Below are positions 32,571-42,907 of a stretch of DNA of 64,000 bases, piece after piece (the stretch's first letter is position 1; every line of letters begins with the position of its first letter). The notes under the pieces were generated by a model. It was not told the DNA's origin. It saw nothing but the letters and a program-made list of their open reading frames with translations, and ran no database searches. This DNA is from Xanthobacteraceae bacterium 501b (lineage in GTDB: Bacteria; Pseudomonadota; Alphaproteobacteria; Rhizobiales; Xanthobacteraceae). A program made the translations under genes and the position numbers. The DNA is taken from the NCBI GenBank assembly GCA_000378025.1, contig KB899087.1, forward strand, positions 930,001-994,000, in the 5' to 3' direction.

Positions 32571-34422
32571 AACGCCCGGCGGCGGTCTCCTGCGCGAGGT
32601 CTGGGCCGACCTTCAGCCCGCGCCCGGCCGCTTCGCCATGACCTGGCGGGTGGCACTGCTGTGCGCGCTGGTTTGCGGTACGGCGATGCTCTACAAAGTA
32701 CCGGAATCAGCGATCAGCTGCTATCTCATCATCTTCCTGATGCGCCCGAACGGGGCGGAAAATGTCGGGCAGGCGCTTGGTCTGATTGTACTCGTCACCC
32801 TGATCGTCCTTCTCATTGCACCGATCATCCAGTGGACGGCGGAGCTGCCACTGCTGCGTATCGCGGTGATCGCGGCGACCTCTTTCGCCTTTCTCTATCT
32901 GAGCTCCGCCTCCCAGCTGGGCGAAATCGGCGCCATCATCGCCCTCGTCATCGCCTTCGTACTGACCCTGGTCGACCAGGTGCCAGCCGGCGAAATCGTC
33001 ACGCGCGGCCTGCTTTATGCCTGGCAGATGGCGTCGATGCCGATGGTGCTGATGGCGATTTTCTCAATGGTGTTAGGGACTTCGCCGCATAGACTTCTGC
33101 GTGGGACCCTTGCACGGCAGCTCGACGCCGCGGCTCTCGCGCTGGCGGGCAGAGGGCGCCACGGCCTGCACGCGGCATTGGAGCAGGGGCTGGAGGCGAG
33201 CGGCAAGCAGGTGCAGTTGGCCCGCGTGTTCCACACCGCGCCGACCCGCGAGATCACCTGGCTTTCCGGAGCCGTTGCAACGACGTACCGCCTGATGCTG
33301 GCGGTGGCGGCACTGCCCGCTGGCCTCACCGACACAGCGTTGGCGCAGCGCTGCCGGGCGATGGCCGCAACGCTGCGCGGTGGCGGCCGGCCGGCGCCGG
33401 AAAGCGGCGATGCCAGCACCGGCGAAGGCGCGCTCACTGCCGCCCGAGAGGCTTTGGCGGATCTCGAAAAAGACAATGGCGGCAGTGCGTTGCGCGCGGA
33501 GAAGCCGCCCTTTCTCGCTGCCGATGCCTTCACCAATCCCGACCATCAGCGCTACGCGCTGAAGACCACGGCGGCGGCGATTTCCTGCTATCTCATCTAT
33601 TCGCTGATCGACTGGCAGGGCATCCACACGGCGATGGTGACCTGCTACGTCGCCGCTCTCGGCACAACAGGCGAGACCGTACACAAGCTCGCGCTCCGCA
33701 TCACCGGCTGCCTGATCGGTGCGATGCTGGGATTGGGCTCGATCCTGTACATTATCCCGCATCTTCAATCGGTTGGCGGGCTGATGGCGCTGGTGTTTTC
33801 AGGCGTGCTGGTTGCCGCCTGGGTGTCTTCAGGCAATGAGCGCATCTCCTATGGCGGTGTGCAGATCGGCCTCGCTTTCCTGCTCACCATCCTCGACGGC
33901 TTCGGCCCGAGCACCGACATGGACTCCGCCCGCGACCGCGTGGTGGGCATCCTGCTCGGCAATCTCGTCGTCTATCTCGTCTTCACCCAGATCTGGCCAA
34001 AGAGCGCCGCCGCCGATGTGCGCGAGAGGCTGGCGAAGGCATTGGCGGCGCTGGCGCGTCTGGCCACACAGGATCGCGCGGCGCGGGTTCAGGCAGTCAA
34101 TGAGGCGGCCGTGGTGGAGGCCGAGCTCGCAAAGGCGCGCGAGGCCTTGGCACTGCTGGCTTTCGAGCCGCGCCGCCAGCGCCCGCCGGAGGGGCACGTC
34201 CGCCGCCTGCGCCGGCTGGCGGAGGAGGCCGGCGCGCTGCTGCCGCAGCTGATGTTCGCCGAGAATGTGACCGCCGAGACCTCGCGGCGCTTGGCCGAGG
34301 CGGCGGAACAGGTCGACCGGCACGGGGCCGAACGGGGCGAGCCGATGCCGATTTCTGGCGACGCGGCCCCCGACGCGCTTGCCCGCCGGGCCGAGCGCAT
34401 CGCGTCGCTGGCGGGGGGGTAG
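32554..34422 (+). CDS. mdtO: FUSC-family inner-membrane efflux protein (MdtO/AaeB type)
   Basis: In this 622-residue protein two membrane domains of about five to six spans each (residues ~25-165 and ~340-480) flank a soluble middle region, the duplicated layout of FUSC (aromatic acid exporter) proteins. The C-terminal ~130 residues are helical and Arg/Ala-rich. With the adaptor before it and the channel after it, it probably exports organic acids or xenobiotics. The gene is two bases short of touching mdtP. Confidence 0.88.
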   Translation: MTRIAETPGGGLLREVWADLQPAPGRFAMTWRVALLCALVCGTAMLYKVPESAISCYLIIFLMRPNGAENVGQALGLIVLVTLIVLLIAPIIQWTAELPLLRIAVIAATSFAFLYLSSASQLGEIGAIIALVIAFVLTLVDQVPAGEIVTRGLLYAWQMASMPMVLMAIFSMVLGTSPHRLLRGTLARQLDAAALALAGRGRHGLHAALEQGLEASGKQVQLARVFHTAPTREITWLSGAVATTYRLMLAVAALPAGLTDTALAQRCRAMAATLRGGGRPAPESGDASTGEGALTAAREALADLEKDNGGSALRAEKPPFLAADAFTNPDHQRYALKTTAAAISCYLIYSLIDWQGIHTAMVTCYVAALGTTGETVHKLALRITGCLIGAMLGLGSILYIIPHLQSVGGLMALVFSGVLVAAWVSSGNERISYGGVQIGLAFLLTILDGFGPSTDMDSARDRVVGILLGNLVVYLVFTQIWPKSAAADVRERLAKALAALARLATQDRAARVQAVNEAAVVEAELAKAREALALLAFEPRRQRPPEGHVRRLRRLAEEAGALLPQLMFAENVTAETSRRLAEAAEQVDRHGAERGEPMPISGDAAPDALARRAERIASLAGG

Positions 34423-34425
34423 GGC

Positions 34426-35979
34426 ATGCACGTGTTTCGCCTGTCTGCCCGTTCCCGAACTCTTCCGCTCGGCCTGCTGCTGGCGGGCCTGCTGCTTTCC
34501 GGCTGCGCGACCAGTGCCTTGAAGACGGCGCCGCAGGATCCATCGCAGCCCTGGGCGCCGGATGCAGCGGCCTCTTCAACATCGGCGGAGGGTGAGCCGA
34601 TGGCGGCGGTGGCCTCCTCGGCGAAGCACTTCAGCGTGCCGGCCGACCCGGAAGTGGCGCAGATGCAGGCGACGCCGGGCATCGACCCCCTCCGTGCCTA
34701 TGGGCTGCCAGAACTCATCGACATCGCCCAGACGCAGAATCCGCTGACCCGCATCGCCTGGCAGCAGGCCCGGCAGGCGGCGCTGGCCACCGGCATGGTG
34801 GAAGCAACCTATCTGCCGTTCATCTCCGCCAATGTGATTGGCGGCTGGCAGGATGTCTCCGCTTCGCTGCCCGTGACGGTCGGCAGCACCAGCCAGGTAT
34901 CGAACAGGATCGAGGGTGTGTCGCCGCAGGTGGCGTTGCAATGGCTGCTGTTCGATTTCGGCCAGCGCGACGCGCTGCACAAGACCGCGCGCCACAACGC
35001 CACGGCCGCCAACATCCTGTTCAACGGCGCGCACCAGAAGATCATCTACGACGTGACGCGCAGCTATTTCCTCTACAGCGCCGCGCGCGGCCGGGTGCGG
35101 ATCGCCGAGCAGAATGCTGCCAATGCGCGCAAGATCGACGCGGCGGCGCAGGCGCGCAATAATGAGGGGCGGGGCACCACGGTTGAGGTGGCGCAGGCGC
35201 GGCAACTCGTGGCGCAGGCGCAGTTCGGCCTGGTGCAGGCGCAGGGCGCCGAGCGCGACGCCTATCAGATGCTTCTGGGCGCCATGGGCGTATCCCCGAT
35301 GACGAAGATCACTGTCCGCGAGGCGGGCCGGCGCGCGCTGCCCGAGAGTGTCGGCGCGCCGACGGAGGAGATGATCAAGGCCGCGCTTGCCCGTCGACCG
35401 GATGTGCTCGCCACCTTCTCCGCCTTGAAGGCAAGCCGCTCGGCTATTGGCGCGGCGCAGGCCGAGTTCATGCCGAAAGTCTTCCTCGGCGCGGTGGCGG
35501 CCGGCGGGGACGCCAGCTTCAGCGCCACCGGCCTGCCGACCATCGGCCAGCAGGCGTCCGCCACCGGCGTGCTGCTGGGCGTGACCATGCCGCTCTATGA
35601 TGGCGGGCTGCGCGCGGCGCAGCTGAAGAATGCCGAGTCGCTGGCCGCCGCGAGCGAAGCCACCTTCGAGAAGACCCGCGACGCCGCCGCCCGGGAGATT
35701 GTCATCAGCGCCGATACCCTGCGCTCGGCGCTCGCCTCCTACCGTGCCGCCACCGCCCTCGCCAGTGCCGCCGCCGTCACCTATGACGCGGCGCTCGACG
35801 CCTACACCAGCGGGGTTGGCGACATCACTGCCGCCACTGCCGCCGATAGTGGCCTGCTCACCGCACGGCAGGCGCAATCCGATGCCCACGCCGCCGCGCT
35901 GGTGGCCGCCGCCAACCTCGCCTTCGTGCTTGGCGCGATGACCTCCGCCGACGTCCCCGCCGGACTGACGGGGCGGTGA
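34426..35979 (+). CDS. mdtP: TolC-like outer-membrane efflux lipoprotein (MdtP type)
   Basis: The product (517 residues) has a lipoprotein signal (LGLLLAGLLLSGCATS). The mature part has duplicated outer-membrane efflux protein repeats rich in Ala, with long helices such as ARQLVAQAQFGLVQAQGAERDAY and ESLAAASEATFEKTRDAAAREI. It completes the tripartite system with the two genes upstream. The following 211 bases to the decarboxylase gene hold no gene. Confidence 0.9.
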   Translation: MHVFRLSARSRTLPLGLLLAGLLLSGCATSALKTAPQDPSQPWAPDAAASSTSAEGEPMAAVASSAKHFSVPADPEVAQMQATPGIDPLRAYGLPELIDIAQTQNPLTRIAWQQARQAALATGMVEATYLPFISANVIGGWQDVSASLPVTVGSTSQVSNRIEGVSPQVALQWLLFDFGQRDALHKTARHNATAANILFNGAHQKIIYDVTRSYFLYSAARGRVRIAEQNAANARKIDAAAQARNNEGRGTTVEVAQARQLVAQAQFGLVQAQGAERDAYQMLLGAMGVSPMTKITVREAGRRALPESVGAPTEEMIKAALARRPDVLATFSALKASRSAIGAAQAEFMPKVFLGAVAAGGDASFSATGLPTIGQQASATGVLLGVTMPLYDGGLRAAQLKNAESLAAASEATFEKTRDAAAREIVISADTLRSALASYRAATALASAAAVTYDAALDAYTSGVGDITAATAADSGLLTARQAQSDAHAAALVAAANLAFVLGAMTSADVPAGLTGR

Positions 35980-36190
35980 AGGGGTGTGTGTCGGTATTGG
36001 ACGGCACGGCTTGCTTGATCTGAAGGGGCCGATGTCGCTACCTTTGACGAATGGGAGGCCGCCGCGACCATTCCCTTGCCCCGTCCATGTGGCGCCACAT
36101 TAACGGGCCGGCAGATGCGCGAGAGCCATCGCGTGCCGGCGCTAACGCCTCCCGATCCCCTTGCCTCGCTCTCGTGAAAGGACGCCCGTC

Positions 36191-37609
36191 TTGACGTCAG
36201 AACCGTCCAGCCCCGAACTCCGCCCTGACCTGCGCAGCGACCTCCTCGACGATCTCTACGGCTCGCCAGACGTGATGGGGATGCTGCCCAAATCCACGTT
36301 TCCGCAAGCGGAGAGGGAGCCGCGCCACGTGTTCGCGGCGGTGCGCGACGAACTGATGCTGGACGGCAATTCGCGCCAGAACCTCGCGACCTTCTGCCAG
36401 ACCTGGGTCGACGACGAAATCCGCGACCTGATGGACCTGTCGATCGACAAGAACATGATCGACAAGGACGAATATCCGCAGACGGCCGAGATCGAGGCGC
36501 GTTGCGTGCGCATGCTCGCCGACCTGTGGAACGCGCCGGATGCGACAAGCACGCTCGGCTGCTCCACCGTCGGCTCTTCCGAAGCGGCGATGCTGGGTGG
36601 GCTCGCGCTCAAGTGGCAATGGCGCAAGCGTCGCGCCAAGGAAGGCAAGCCGGCCGACAAGCCGAACCTCATCTGCGGTCCGGTGCAAATCTGCTGGCAC
36701 AAATTCGCCCGCTATTTCGACGTCGAGCTGCGCGAGATTCCGCTCGAGGGTGACCGGCTCATCATGACGCCGGAGGAGGTGCTGGCGCGCGCCGACGAGA
36801 ACACGATCGGCGTGGTGCCGACGCTCGGCGTGACCTTCACCTGCCAATATGAGCCGGTGAAGGCGGTGAACGACGCGCTGGACCGGCTGCAGGCCGAGAC
36901 CGGGCTCGACATTCCCATTCACGTCGACGGCGCCTCGGGCGGCTTCCTCGCTCCATTCTGCGCGCCTGACGTTGAATGGGATTTCCGCCTGCCGCGGGTG
37001 AAGTCGATCAATGCCTCCGGCCACAAATTCGGCCTCGCGCCGCTGGGTGTGGGCTGGGTGATCTGGCGCGAGGCGGGCGACCTGCCGCCCGAGCTCGTCT
37101 TCGACGTGAACTATCTCGGCGGCGACATGCCGACCTTCGCCCTCAACTTTTCCCGCCCGGGCGGGCAGATCATTGCGCAGTACTATAATTTCGTAAGGCT
37201 CGGGCGGGAGGGCTACGCCAAGATCCAGAACGCCTGCTACGACACGGCCGAATATCTCGCCCGCGAGATCGCTGCGCTCGGGCCGTTCGAGATGCTCTAT
37301 GACGGCAACCGGCAGGAGGGCATTCCTGCCCTGTGCTGGAAGCTCAAGGACGACAAGGGATTCGGCGGTTACACGCTCTACGATCTAGCTGACCGCCTGC
37401 GCTCGCGCGGCTGGCAGGTGCCGGCCTATTCCATGCCGGCCAACCGCCAGGACATGGTGATCCAGCGCATTCTGGTGCGTCATGGGGTGAGCCGAGACCT
37501 CGCCAGCCTGCTGCTTGACGATTTCCGCCGCGCGCTCGATTTCTTCGCCAAGCACCCCGTCACCCACCCGCTGACCGACGACGAGGCGGCCGGGTTCAAC
37601 CATAACTGA
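36191..37609 (+). CDS. gadB: Glutamate decarboxylase
   Basis: The protein (472 residues) is a PLP-dependent group II decarboxylase: [32 protein letters not shown], and [18 protein letters not shown], where Lys279 binds PLP. It converts glutamate to GABA with proton consumption, used for acid resistance. The best start is TTG at 36191, with AAAGGA at 36177-36181; TTG at 36161 has no such site. A glutamate/GABA antiporter gene is not next to it. A strong terminator follows. Confidence 0.93.
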   Translation: MTSEPSSPELRPDLRSDLLDDLYGSPDVMGMLPKSTFPQAEREPRHVFAAVRDELMLDGNSRQNLATFCQTWVDDEIRDLMDLSIDKNMIDKDEYPQTAEIEARCVRMLADLWNAPDATSTLGCSTVGSSEAAMLGGLALKWQWRKRRAKEGKPADKPNLICGPVQICWHKFARYFDVELREIPLEGDRLIMTPEEVLARADENTIGVVPTLGVTFTCQYEPVKAVNDALDRLQAETGLDIPIHVDGASGGFLAPFCAPDVEWDFRLPRVKSINASGHKFGLAPLGVGWVIWREAGDLPPELVFDVNYLGGDMPTFALNFSRPGGQIIAQYYNFVRLGREGYAKIQNACYDTAEYLAREIAALGPFEMLYDGNRQEGIPALCWKLKDDKGFGGYTLYDLADRLRSRGWQVPAYSMPANRQDMVIQRILVRHGVSRDLASLLLDDFRRALDFFAKHPVTHPLTDDEAAGFNHN

Positions 37610-37619
37610 AGCCGGAGAG

Positions 37620-37650
37620 GGGCCGGGCGCTGCGGTACGCCCGGCCCTTT
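37620..37650. terminator. Strong hairpin terminator between gadB and putA
   Basis: GGGCCGGGCG (37620-37629) pairs perfectly with CGCCCGGCCC (37638-37647), giving a 10-bp stem with an 8-base loop, followed by TTTCTT. It can serve gadB directly and possibly putA from the other side. Confidence 0.85.
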
Positions 37651-37656
37651 CTTGCC

Positions 37657-40600
37657 TCAGCCGAGTGTCATCAGGCTGGCATTGCCGCCGGCGGCGGCGG
37701 TGTTGGTGCTGGTGGAACGCTCGATCATCAAAAGATCGAGCGGGTAGGCCTCGCCGCGCGCAATGTCGTCCGGCGCCAGGCCGTGCACCAGCACGATCGG
37801 CCCCTCGCGCGCGGCTATGGTCTCGTTGAGCTGGCGCAGCGCATCGCCGTCGCCTTCGAACAGCACGGCGTCGAAATAGGTCTCCGTCAGGCTGTCGGTC
37901 AGGCTGATCCAATCCTCCAGCCCGTTCGGAAGCGCCGGTAGCAGCGAGCCCTCCAGCAGCACCTTATTGCCCGTGGCGAGCGCCGAGGCGATCTGCATGG
38001 CGAGGCCCTTCTCGGTTGCGGCGAGGCACAGGACGGTGCCGCGCGGGGAGAGCGCATACAGGTTGCGTTCGCCCACCGGGCCGGGCAAATCCGCCCGGTG
38101 ACCGAAGGGCGAGGCGTCGAGGATCGCGCCGCACAGCGTCCGCGTGCCGGTGTCCGATTGGAAATCGACCCAGAGCCGGGCCGGGGCGGGCGCCTCGCGC
38201 GCCGGCAGCAGGGCGGCGGGCCGGCGGGCCAGCAGGCGGCCGAGATAAAGCGGCCCTCCGGCCTTCGGTCCCGTGCCGGAGAGGCCGTGGCCGCCAAAGG
38301 GCTGCACCCCGACCACCGCGCCGATGAGGTTGCGGTTCACATAGACATTGCCGGCCTCGATGCGGGAAGTGACGCGGGCAATGGTCTCGTCGATGCGGGT
38401 GTGCAGGCCGAAAGTCAGGCCGTAGCCGGTAGCGTTGATGGCGGCGATCAGTTCGTCGAGTTCGTCGCGGCGGTAGCGCACCACATGCAGCACCGGTCCG
38501 AAAACTTCGCGGGTGAGCGCGGCAATGCCATCGATTTCGATCAGCGTCGGTGGCACGAAGGTGCCGTGGCGGGTGTCTTCGCCAAGCACGACCTGCTCGA
38601 CGACGCACCCTGCCTGCCGCAGGCGTTCGACATGGGCGTCGATGCCGGCCTTCGCCTCGGCCGAGATGACCGGGCCGATATCGGTGGACAGATGTACTGG
38701 ATTGCCGACCTGGAGTTCCTTCAGCGCACCGCGCAGCATGTCCAGTATGCGGTCGGCCACATCCTCCTGCAGGCAAAGGATACGCAGCGCCGAACAGCGC
38801 TGGCCGGCGGAATCGTAGGCGGAAGCGAGCACATCGGCCACCACCTGCTCGGCCAGGGCGGAGGAATCGACGATGAGCGCGTTCTGCCCGCCGGTTTCGG
38901 CGATCAGCGGAATGACGCTGCCATCGGGATTCAGTCGGGTGGCCAGCTGGCGCTGGATGAGGCGAGCCACTTCGGTGGAACCGGTGAACATGACGCCGCG
39001 CGTCCGGGTGTCACCCACCAGAGAAGCTCCCACCTCGCCGGCGCCCGGAATGAGTTGCACCGCACCGGGCGATACCCCGGCCTCGCGCAGGATCTCCACC
39101 GCCGTGAAGGCAATCAACGGTGTCTCTTCGGCCGGTTTGGCCAGCACGACGTTTCCGGCTGCGAGTGCGGCGCCGACCTGCCCTGTGAAGATGGCGAGCG
39201 GGAAGTTCCACGGGCTGATGCAGACCACTGGACCCAGCGGGCGATGGGTGTCGCCGGAAAAGCCGTCGCGGACCTGCGCGCCATAATAGCGCAGGAAGTC
39301 CACCGCCTCGCGCACCTCGCCGATGGCATTGGGATAGGACTTGCCGGCCTCACGCACGATGATGCCGATCAGCGTCGGCATGCGCGCCTCCATAAGCTCC
39401 GCGGCGCGGAACAGGCAGGCGGCGCGCTCGGCGGGCGGCGTGGATTGCCAGATCGGCGCGGCCGCATGAGCGAACTCCATGGCGCGCGCGACGATCTCCG
39501 GCGTCGCTTCCAGCACCGTACCAACCAAGTCCCGGTGATCGGCCGGGTTGAGAACCCGTTGGGTTGAGCCTTCCACCGCGAGGGGCTCTGCCAGCAACGG
39601 GCAGGCGGCAAGCGCGGCGGTGCTACCGGCAAGCAGCGCGGCAGCCAGCGAGGCGAGGCGCTGCTCGTTGGAAAGATCCAGTCCGGCCGAATTGCGCCGC
39701 TCCGGGCCGAAAAGCTCGGCAGGGGCGGCGATGCCGCGATGTGGCGCGCCCAGCGGCTCGATGCGCTGGGCGGCGTCGACGGGGCTCTCGGTCAGTTCGT
39801 CCAGCGGCACGTTCGGGTCGGCGATGCGGTTGACGAAGGAGGTGTTGGCGCCGTTCTCCAGCAGGCGCCTGACGAGATAGGCCAGCAGCGTCTCATGGGT
39901 GCCGACGGGCGCGTAGATGCGGCACGGCCGGCCGAGCTTCTCGCGGCCGACCACTTCCTCATAGAGCGGCTCGCCCATGCCGTGCAGGCACTGAAATTCA
40001 TATTGTCCGGCATAGTAGTTAGCGCCGGCCATTTCCATGACGGCGGAAAGTGTCTGGGCGTTGTGGGTGGCGAATTGCGGGAACACGGCGTCCGGGGCCG
40101 CCAGCAGCTTGCGGGCGCAGGCGAGATAGGCGACGTCGGTGTGGACCTTGCGCGTATAGACCGGAAAGCCCTCCAGCCCATCCACCTGCGCGCGCTTGAT
40201 CTCGCTGTCCCAATAGGCGCCCTTCACCAGCCGCACCATCAGCCGGTGACTGGTGCGGCGGGCGAGGTCGATCAGGAAATCGACCACATAGGGGCAGCGT
40301 TTCTGATAGGCCTGAATGACGAAACCAATGCCATTCCAGCCATTTAGTGCCTCATCGAAACAAAGAGATTCAAGCAGGTCGAGCGAGATTTCCAGCCGGT
40401 CGGCCTCCTCGGCGTCGATGTTGAGGCCGATATCATAATGCCGAGCCAGCTTCGCCAGCGCGGTCACGCGCGGTAGCAACTCATTGATAATACGGGAATA
40501 TTGCGCGCGGGAGTAACGCGGGTGCAGCGCCGACAGCTTGATTGAAATGCCCGGGCCTTCATAGATGCCGCGCCCCGCCGAGGCCTTGCCGATGGCGTGG

Positions 40601-41496
40601 ATCGCCTGCTCGTAATCGGCGAAATAGCGCTGCGCGTCGGCTTCCGTCGTGGCGGCTTCGCCAAGCATATCAAAGGAATAGCGGAACCCTTTCGCCTCCA
40701 TGCGGCGGGAATTGGCCAGCGCCTCGGAGATGGTCTGGCCGGTGACGAACTGCTCGCCCATCATCCGCATGGCGACATCGACGCCGCGTCGGATCAGCGG
40801 CTCGCCGCCGCGACCAATGAGTCTTGTGAGAGCGCCAGTGAGTCCAGTCTCGCTTGATGTGGAGGTCAGTTTGCCGGTGAGCACCAGCCCCCAGGTGGCG
40901 GCGTTGACGAACAGCGAGGGGCTGTGGCCGACATGGGCCTGCCAGTCGCCATGGCCGATCTTGTCGCGGATCAGCGCGTCGCGGGTGGCGCGGTCGGGAA
41001 TGCGCAGCAACGCCTCGGCGAGGCACATCAGCGCAACGCCTTCCTGGCTGGAGAGCGAATATTCGTGGATGAGGCCTTCAACCGGCCCCTTCTGGCCCTT
41101 TTCGCGCAGCGCCTGCACCAGCGCGTGGGCGCGGGCCCGGGCGGCCTCCGCCTTTGCCGGCGGCAAGGTGGCGGGGCCCATGAGGACCGGCACGGCGTCG
41201 GTCTCCGGCACCCGATAGGCCGAGGTGATGCGGGCGCGCAGCACGCTCTGGGGCTGGATGCCTCGGGCGAAGGACAGAAATGGGCTGTCGCCATGCGGGC
41301 CGCCCTCGGCGGGGGCGGGCGTCGCCGCCGCGTCCGGTGGCGACAGGGCGGCAAGCCCGCGCTCCGTGCGTTCGATGGCGGCGGTGAGCGCGCTCTTGAC
41401 CAGGGCGTGCGCGGTGCAACCCTCGCGCTCGGCGGCGGCCTTCAGTCGGGAACGCAACCCGTCATCGATCTTCACGCCAATGGTGGTCTGCGACAT
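37657..41496 (-). CDS. putA: Trifunctional proline utilisation protein PutA
   Basis: This 1279-residue protein joins three parts. Residues ~1-48 are a ribbon-helix-helix repressor domain (TTIGVKIDDGLRSRLKAAAE). Then comes proline dehydrogenase with GIYEGPGISIKLSALHPRY, YDIGLNIDAEEADRLEISL and RLVKGAYWDSEIKRAQ. The aldehyde dehydrogenase part (P5CDH) has ISPWNFPLAIFTGQ, the catalytic Glu in LIAETGGQNALIVDSSA and the Cys in YDSAGQRCSALRILC. It oxidises proline to glutamate at the membrane and represses its own gene when proline is low. The huge open frame extending to 43104 is an artefact; the ATG at 41496 matches the family start. Confidence 0.97.
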   Translation of the reverse strand: MSQTTIGVKIDDGLRSRLKAAAEREGCTAHALVKSALTAAIERTERGLAALSPPDAAATPAPAEGGPHGDSPFLSFARGIQPQSVLRARITSAYRVPETDAVPVLMGPATLPPAKAEAARARAHALVQALREKGQKGPVEGLIHEYSLSSQEGVALMCLAEALLRIPDRATRDALIRDKIGHGDWQAHVGHSPSLFVNAATWGLVLTGKLTSTSSETGLTGALTRLIGRGGEPLIRRGVDVAMRMMGEQFVTGQTISEALANSRRMEAKGFRYSFDMLGEAATTEADAQRYFADYEQAIHAIGKASAGRGIYEGPGISIKLSALHPRYSRAQYSRIINELLPRVTALAKLARHYDIGLNIDAEEADRLEISLDLLESLCFDEALNGWNGIGFVIQAYQKRCPYVVDFLIDLARRTSHRLMVRLVKGAYWDSEIKRAQVDGLEGFPVYTRKVHTDVAYLACARKLLAAPDAVFPQFATHNAQTLSAVMEMAGANYYAGQYEFQCLHGMGEPLYEEVVGREKLGRPCRIYAPVGTHETLLAYLVRRLLENGANTSFVNRIADPNVPLDELTESPVDAAQRIEPLGAPHRGIAAPAELFGPERRNSAGLDLSNEQRLASLAAALLAGSTAALAACPLLAEPLAVEGSTQRVLNPADHRDLVGTVLEATPEIVARAMEFAHAAAPIWQSTPPAERAACLFRAAELMEARMPTLIGIIVREAGKSYPNAIGEVREAVDFLRYYGAQVRDGFSGDTHRPLGPVVCISPWNFPLAIFTGQVGAALAAGNVVLAKPAEETPLIAFTAVEILREAGVSPGAVQLIPGAGEVGASLVGDTRTRGVMFTGSTEVARLIQRQLATRLNPDGSVIPLIAETGGQNALIVDSSALAEQVVADVLASAYDSAGQRCSALRILCLQEDVADRILDMLRGALKELQVGNPVHLSTDIGPVISAEAKAGIDAHVERLRQAGCVVEQVVLGEDTRHGTFVPPTLIEIDGIAALTREVFGPVLHVVRYRRDELDELIAAINATGYGLTFGLHTRIDETIARVTSRIEAGNVYVNRNLIGAVVGVQPFGGHGLSGTGPKAGGPLYLGRLLARRPAALLPAREAPAPARLWVDFQSDTGTRTLCGAILDASPFGHRADLPGPVGERNLYALSPRGTVLCLAATEKGLAMQIASALATGNKVLLEGSLLPALPNGLEDWISLTDSLTETYFDAVLFEGDGDALRQLNETIAAREGPIVLVHGLAPDDIARGEAYPLDLLMIERSTSTNTAAAGGNASLMTLG

Positions 41497-41568
41497 GGTG
41501 CGATCTCCCGCTGCCTCGCCTGGAGTTACCATCGAGAGTAACCCGTACGGTAATAAGTGTAACCTCTG

Positions 41569-41624
41569 GCACCAAAAGGTGCAACTAGACTTGGAGAGAA
41601 CGCTGGCGCACGCAGGCTGTTGCA
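41569..41624. promoter_or_regulatory. Candidate PutA operator sites
   Basis: Two copies of GTTGCA, the core bound by E. coli PutA, face each other here: one on the minus strand (41585-41580) and one on the plus strand (41619-41624). The first overlaps the dyad GCACC-AAAA-GGTGC (41569-41582). They lie 80-130 bases upstream of putA in the divergent spacer, and the encoded PutA has the DNA-binding domain needed for autoregulation. Confidence 0.55.
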
Positions 41625-41754
41625 CGGGATGCTCTCGGCGGCTCGTGCCGGGCAACCCGCCCGCCTCCGCCACGGCGGGCGGCGCTGTGCTGGCGTCGTG
41701 GTGACATGAAGGATACTCCTTGGCAGCAAGGCGGGGGATACCCACCTGAGCCCC

Positions 41755-42783
41755 ATGACCCGTCTTGCAAACACCCCCCTTTCCGTTCTCGACCTCTCCT
41801 TCGTTGCCTCCGGCAGCAGCGGGCCTGAGGCATTGCGCGGCACGCTCGACCTCGCCCGCCATGTGGATGGGCTGGGCTTTTCCCGCTTCTGGGTGGCCGA
41901 GCATCACAATCTGGCCTCCGTCGCCTCTGGCGCGCCGGATATCATGGCGGGGCAGATCCTCGCCGTGACGGAGCGCATCCGCGTCGGCTCCGGCGGCGTC
42001 ATGCTGCCGAACCACGCGCCGCTGATGGTCGCCGAGCGCTTCAAGGTGCTGGAGGCGCTCTATCCCGACCGGGTCGATCTCGGCCTGGGGCGGGCGCCCG
42101 GCACCGACCAGCTCACCTCGCACGCGCTGCGCCGCCGGCAGGACGTTGATCCCGGCGACGATTTCCTCGATCGGCTGAAGGAACTGATGCTGTGGGACAG
42201 CGGCCAATGGCCGGCGGACCATCCCTACCGCACGATCCAGGTGATGCCGGTCGACGTGAAGCTGCCGCCGATCTGGCTGCTCGGCTCGTCGGGCTACAGC
42301 GCCCGGCTCTCCGCGCAGTTGGGGATGGGTTATGCCTATGCCCATCACTTCGCCCAGCATGACGTACTGGATGCGATGCTGAGCTACCGCGCCGGCTTCC
42401 AGCCTTCCGAAAAACTGGCGGCCCCGCACGCCATTCTCGCGCTGGCGGTGGTGTGCGCGCCGACCGACGAGGAGGCGGAATATCTCGCCGGCAGCGTCGA
42501 TCTCGCCCATCTCAGGCGTGCGCGCGGCCATTACGGGCCGATCCCGACCGCGGACGAGGCGGCCGCCTATCCCTATACCGAGGCGGACCGTGCCTTCATC
42601 CGCCGCAACCGCGACAAGGTGCTGGTCGGCGGGCCGGAAAAGGTGGCGCAGGGGCTGGAGCGCTTTCTCGACACAACGCTGGCGGACGAACTGATGATCG
42701 CCACTGCCATTCCCGACATGGCGGCGAAGAAGCGTTCCTATACGCTGGTGAAGGCGCTGCAGGCGGTGTCGGCGGCGGCCTGA
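41755..42783 (+). CDS. Luciferase-like flavin-dependent monooxygenase (YhbW type)
   Basis: The 342-residue protein has the bacterial-luciferase-type alpha-subunit fold: DGLGFSRFWVAEHHNLASVAS at about residue 37, IRVGSGGVMLPNHAPLMVAERFKVLEALYPDRVDLGLGRAPGTD, and PPIWLLGSSGYSARLSAQLGMGYAYAHHF. Members use reduced FMN to oxidise varied substrates; this one cannot be assigned a substrate. Divergent from putA and shares its regulatory spacer. Confidence 0.88.
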   Translation: MTRLANTPLSVLDLSFVASGSSGPEALRGTLDLARHVDGLGFSRFWVAEHHNLASVASGAPDIMAGQILAVTERIRVGSGGVMLPNHAPLMVAERFKVLEALYPDRVDLGLGRAPGTDQLTSHALRRRQDVDPGDDFLDRLKELMLWDSGQWPADHPYRTIQVMPVDVKLPPIWLLGSSGYSARLSAQLGMGYAYAHHFAQHDVLDAMLSYRAGFQPSEKLAAPHAILALAVVCAPTDEEAEYLAGSVDLAHLRRARGHYGPIPTADEAAAYPYTEADRAFIRRNRDKVLVGGPEKVAQGLERFLDTTLADELMIATAIPDMAAKKRSYTLVKALQAVSAAA

Positions 42784-42802
42784 GGCCGCATCTTTGAAAC
42801 AA

Positions 42803-42894
42803 TGTCCTCCCGGACGGCCGCAGGTCGATCCGGGATGGCGTGCCGATACCTGATGCCGATCCCGGCTCTCCGCCGCGCTTTGGCCGGGATGACG
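42803..42894. repeat. Dispersed intergenic hairpin repeat, copy 1
   Basis: The segment starts GTCCTCCCGGACGGCCG and ends TGGCCGGGATGAC, with inner pieces CGATCCGGGAT and CGATCCCGGC, so it can fold into a long imperfect hairpin. The same arrangement occurs at 52713-52803. It fills most of the gap between two convergent genes. Confidence 0.75.
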
Positions 42895-42907
42895 TCCAGG
42901 ACGTGGG

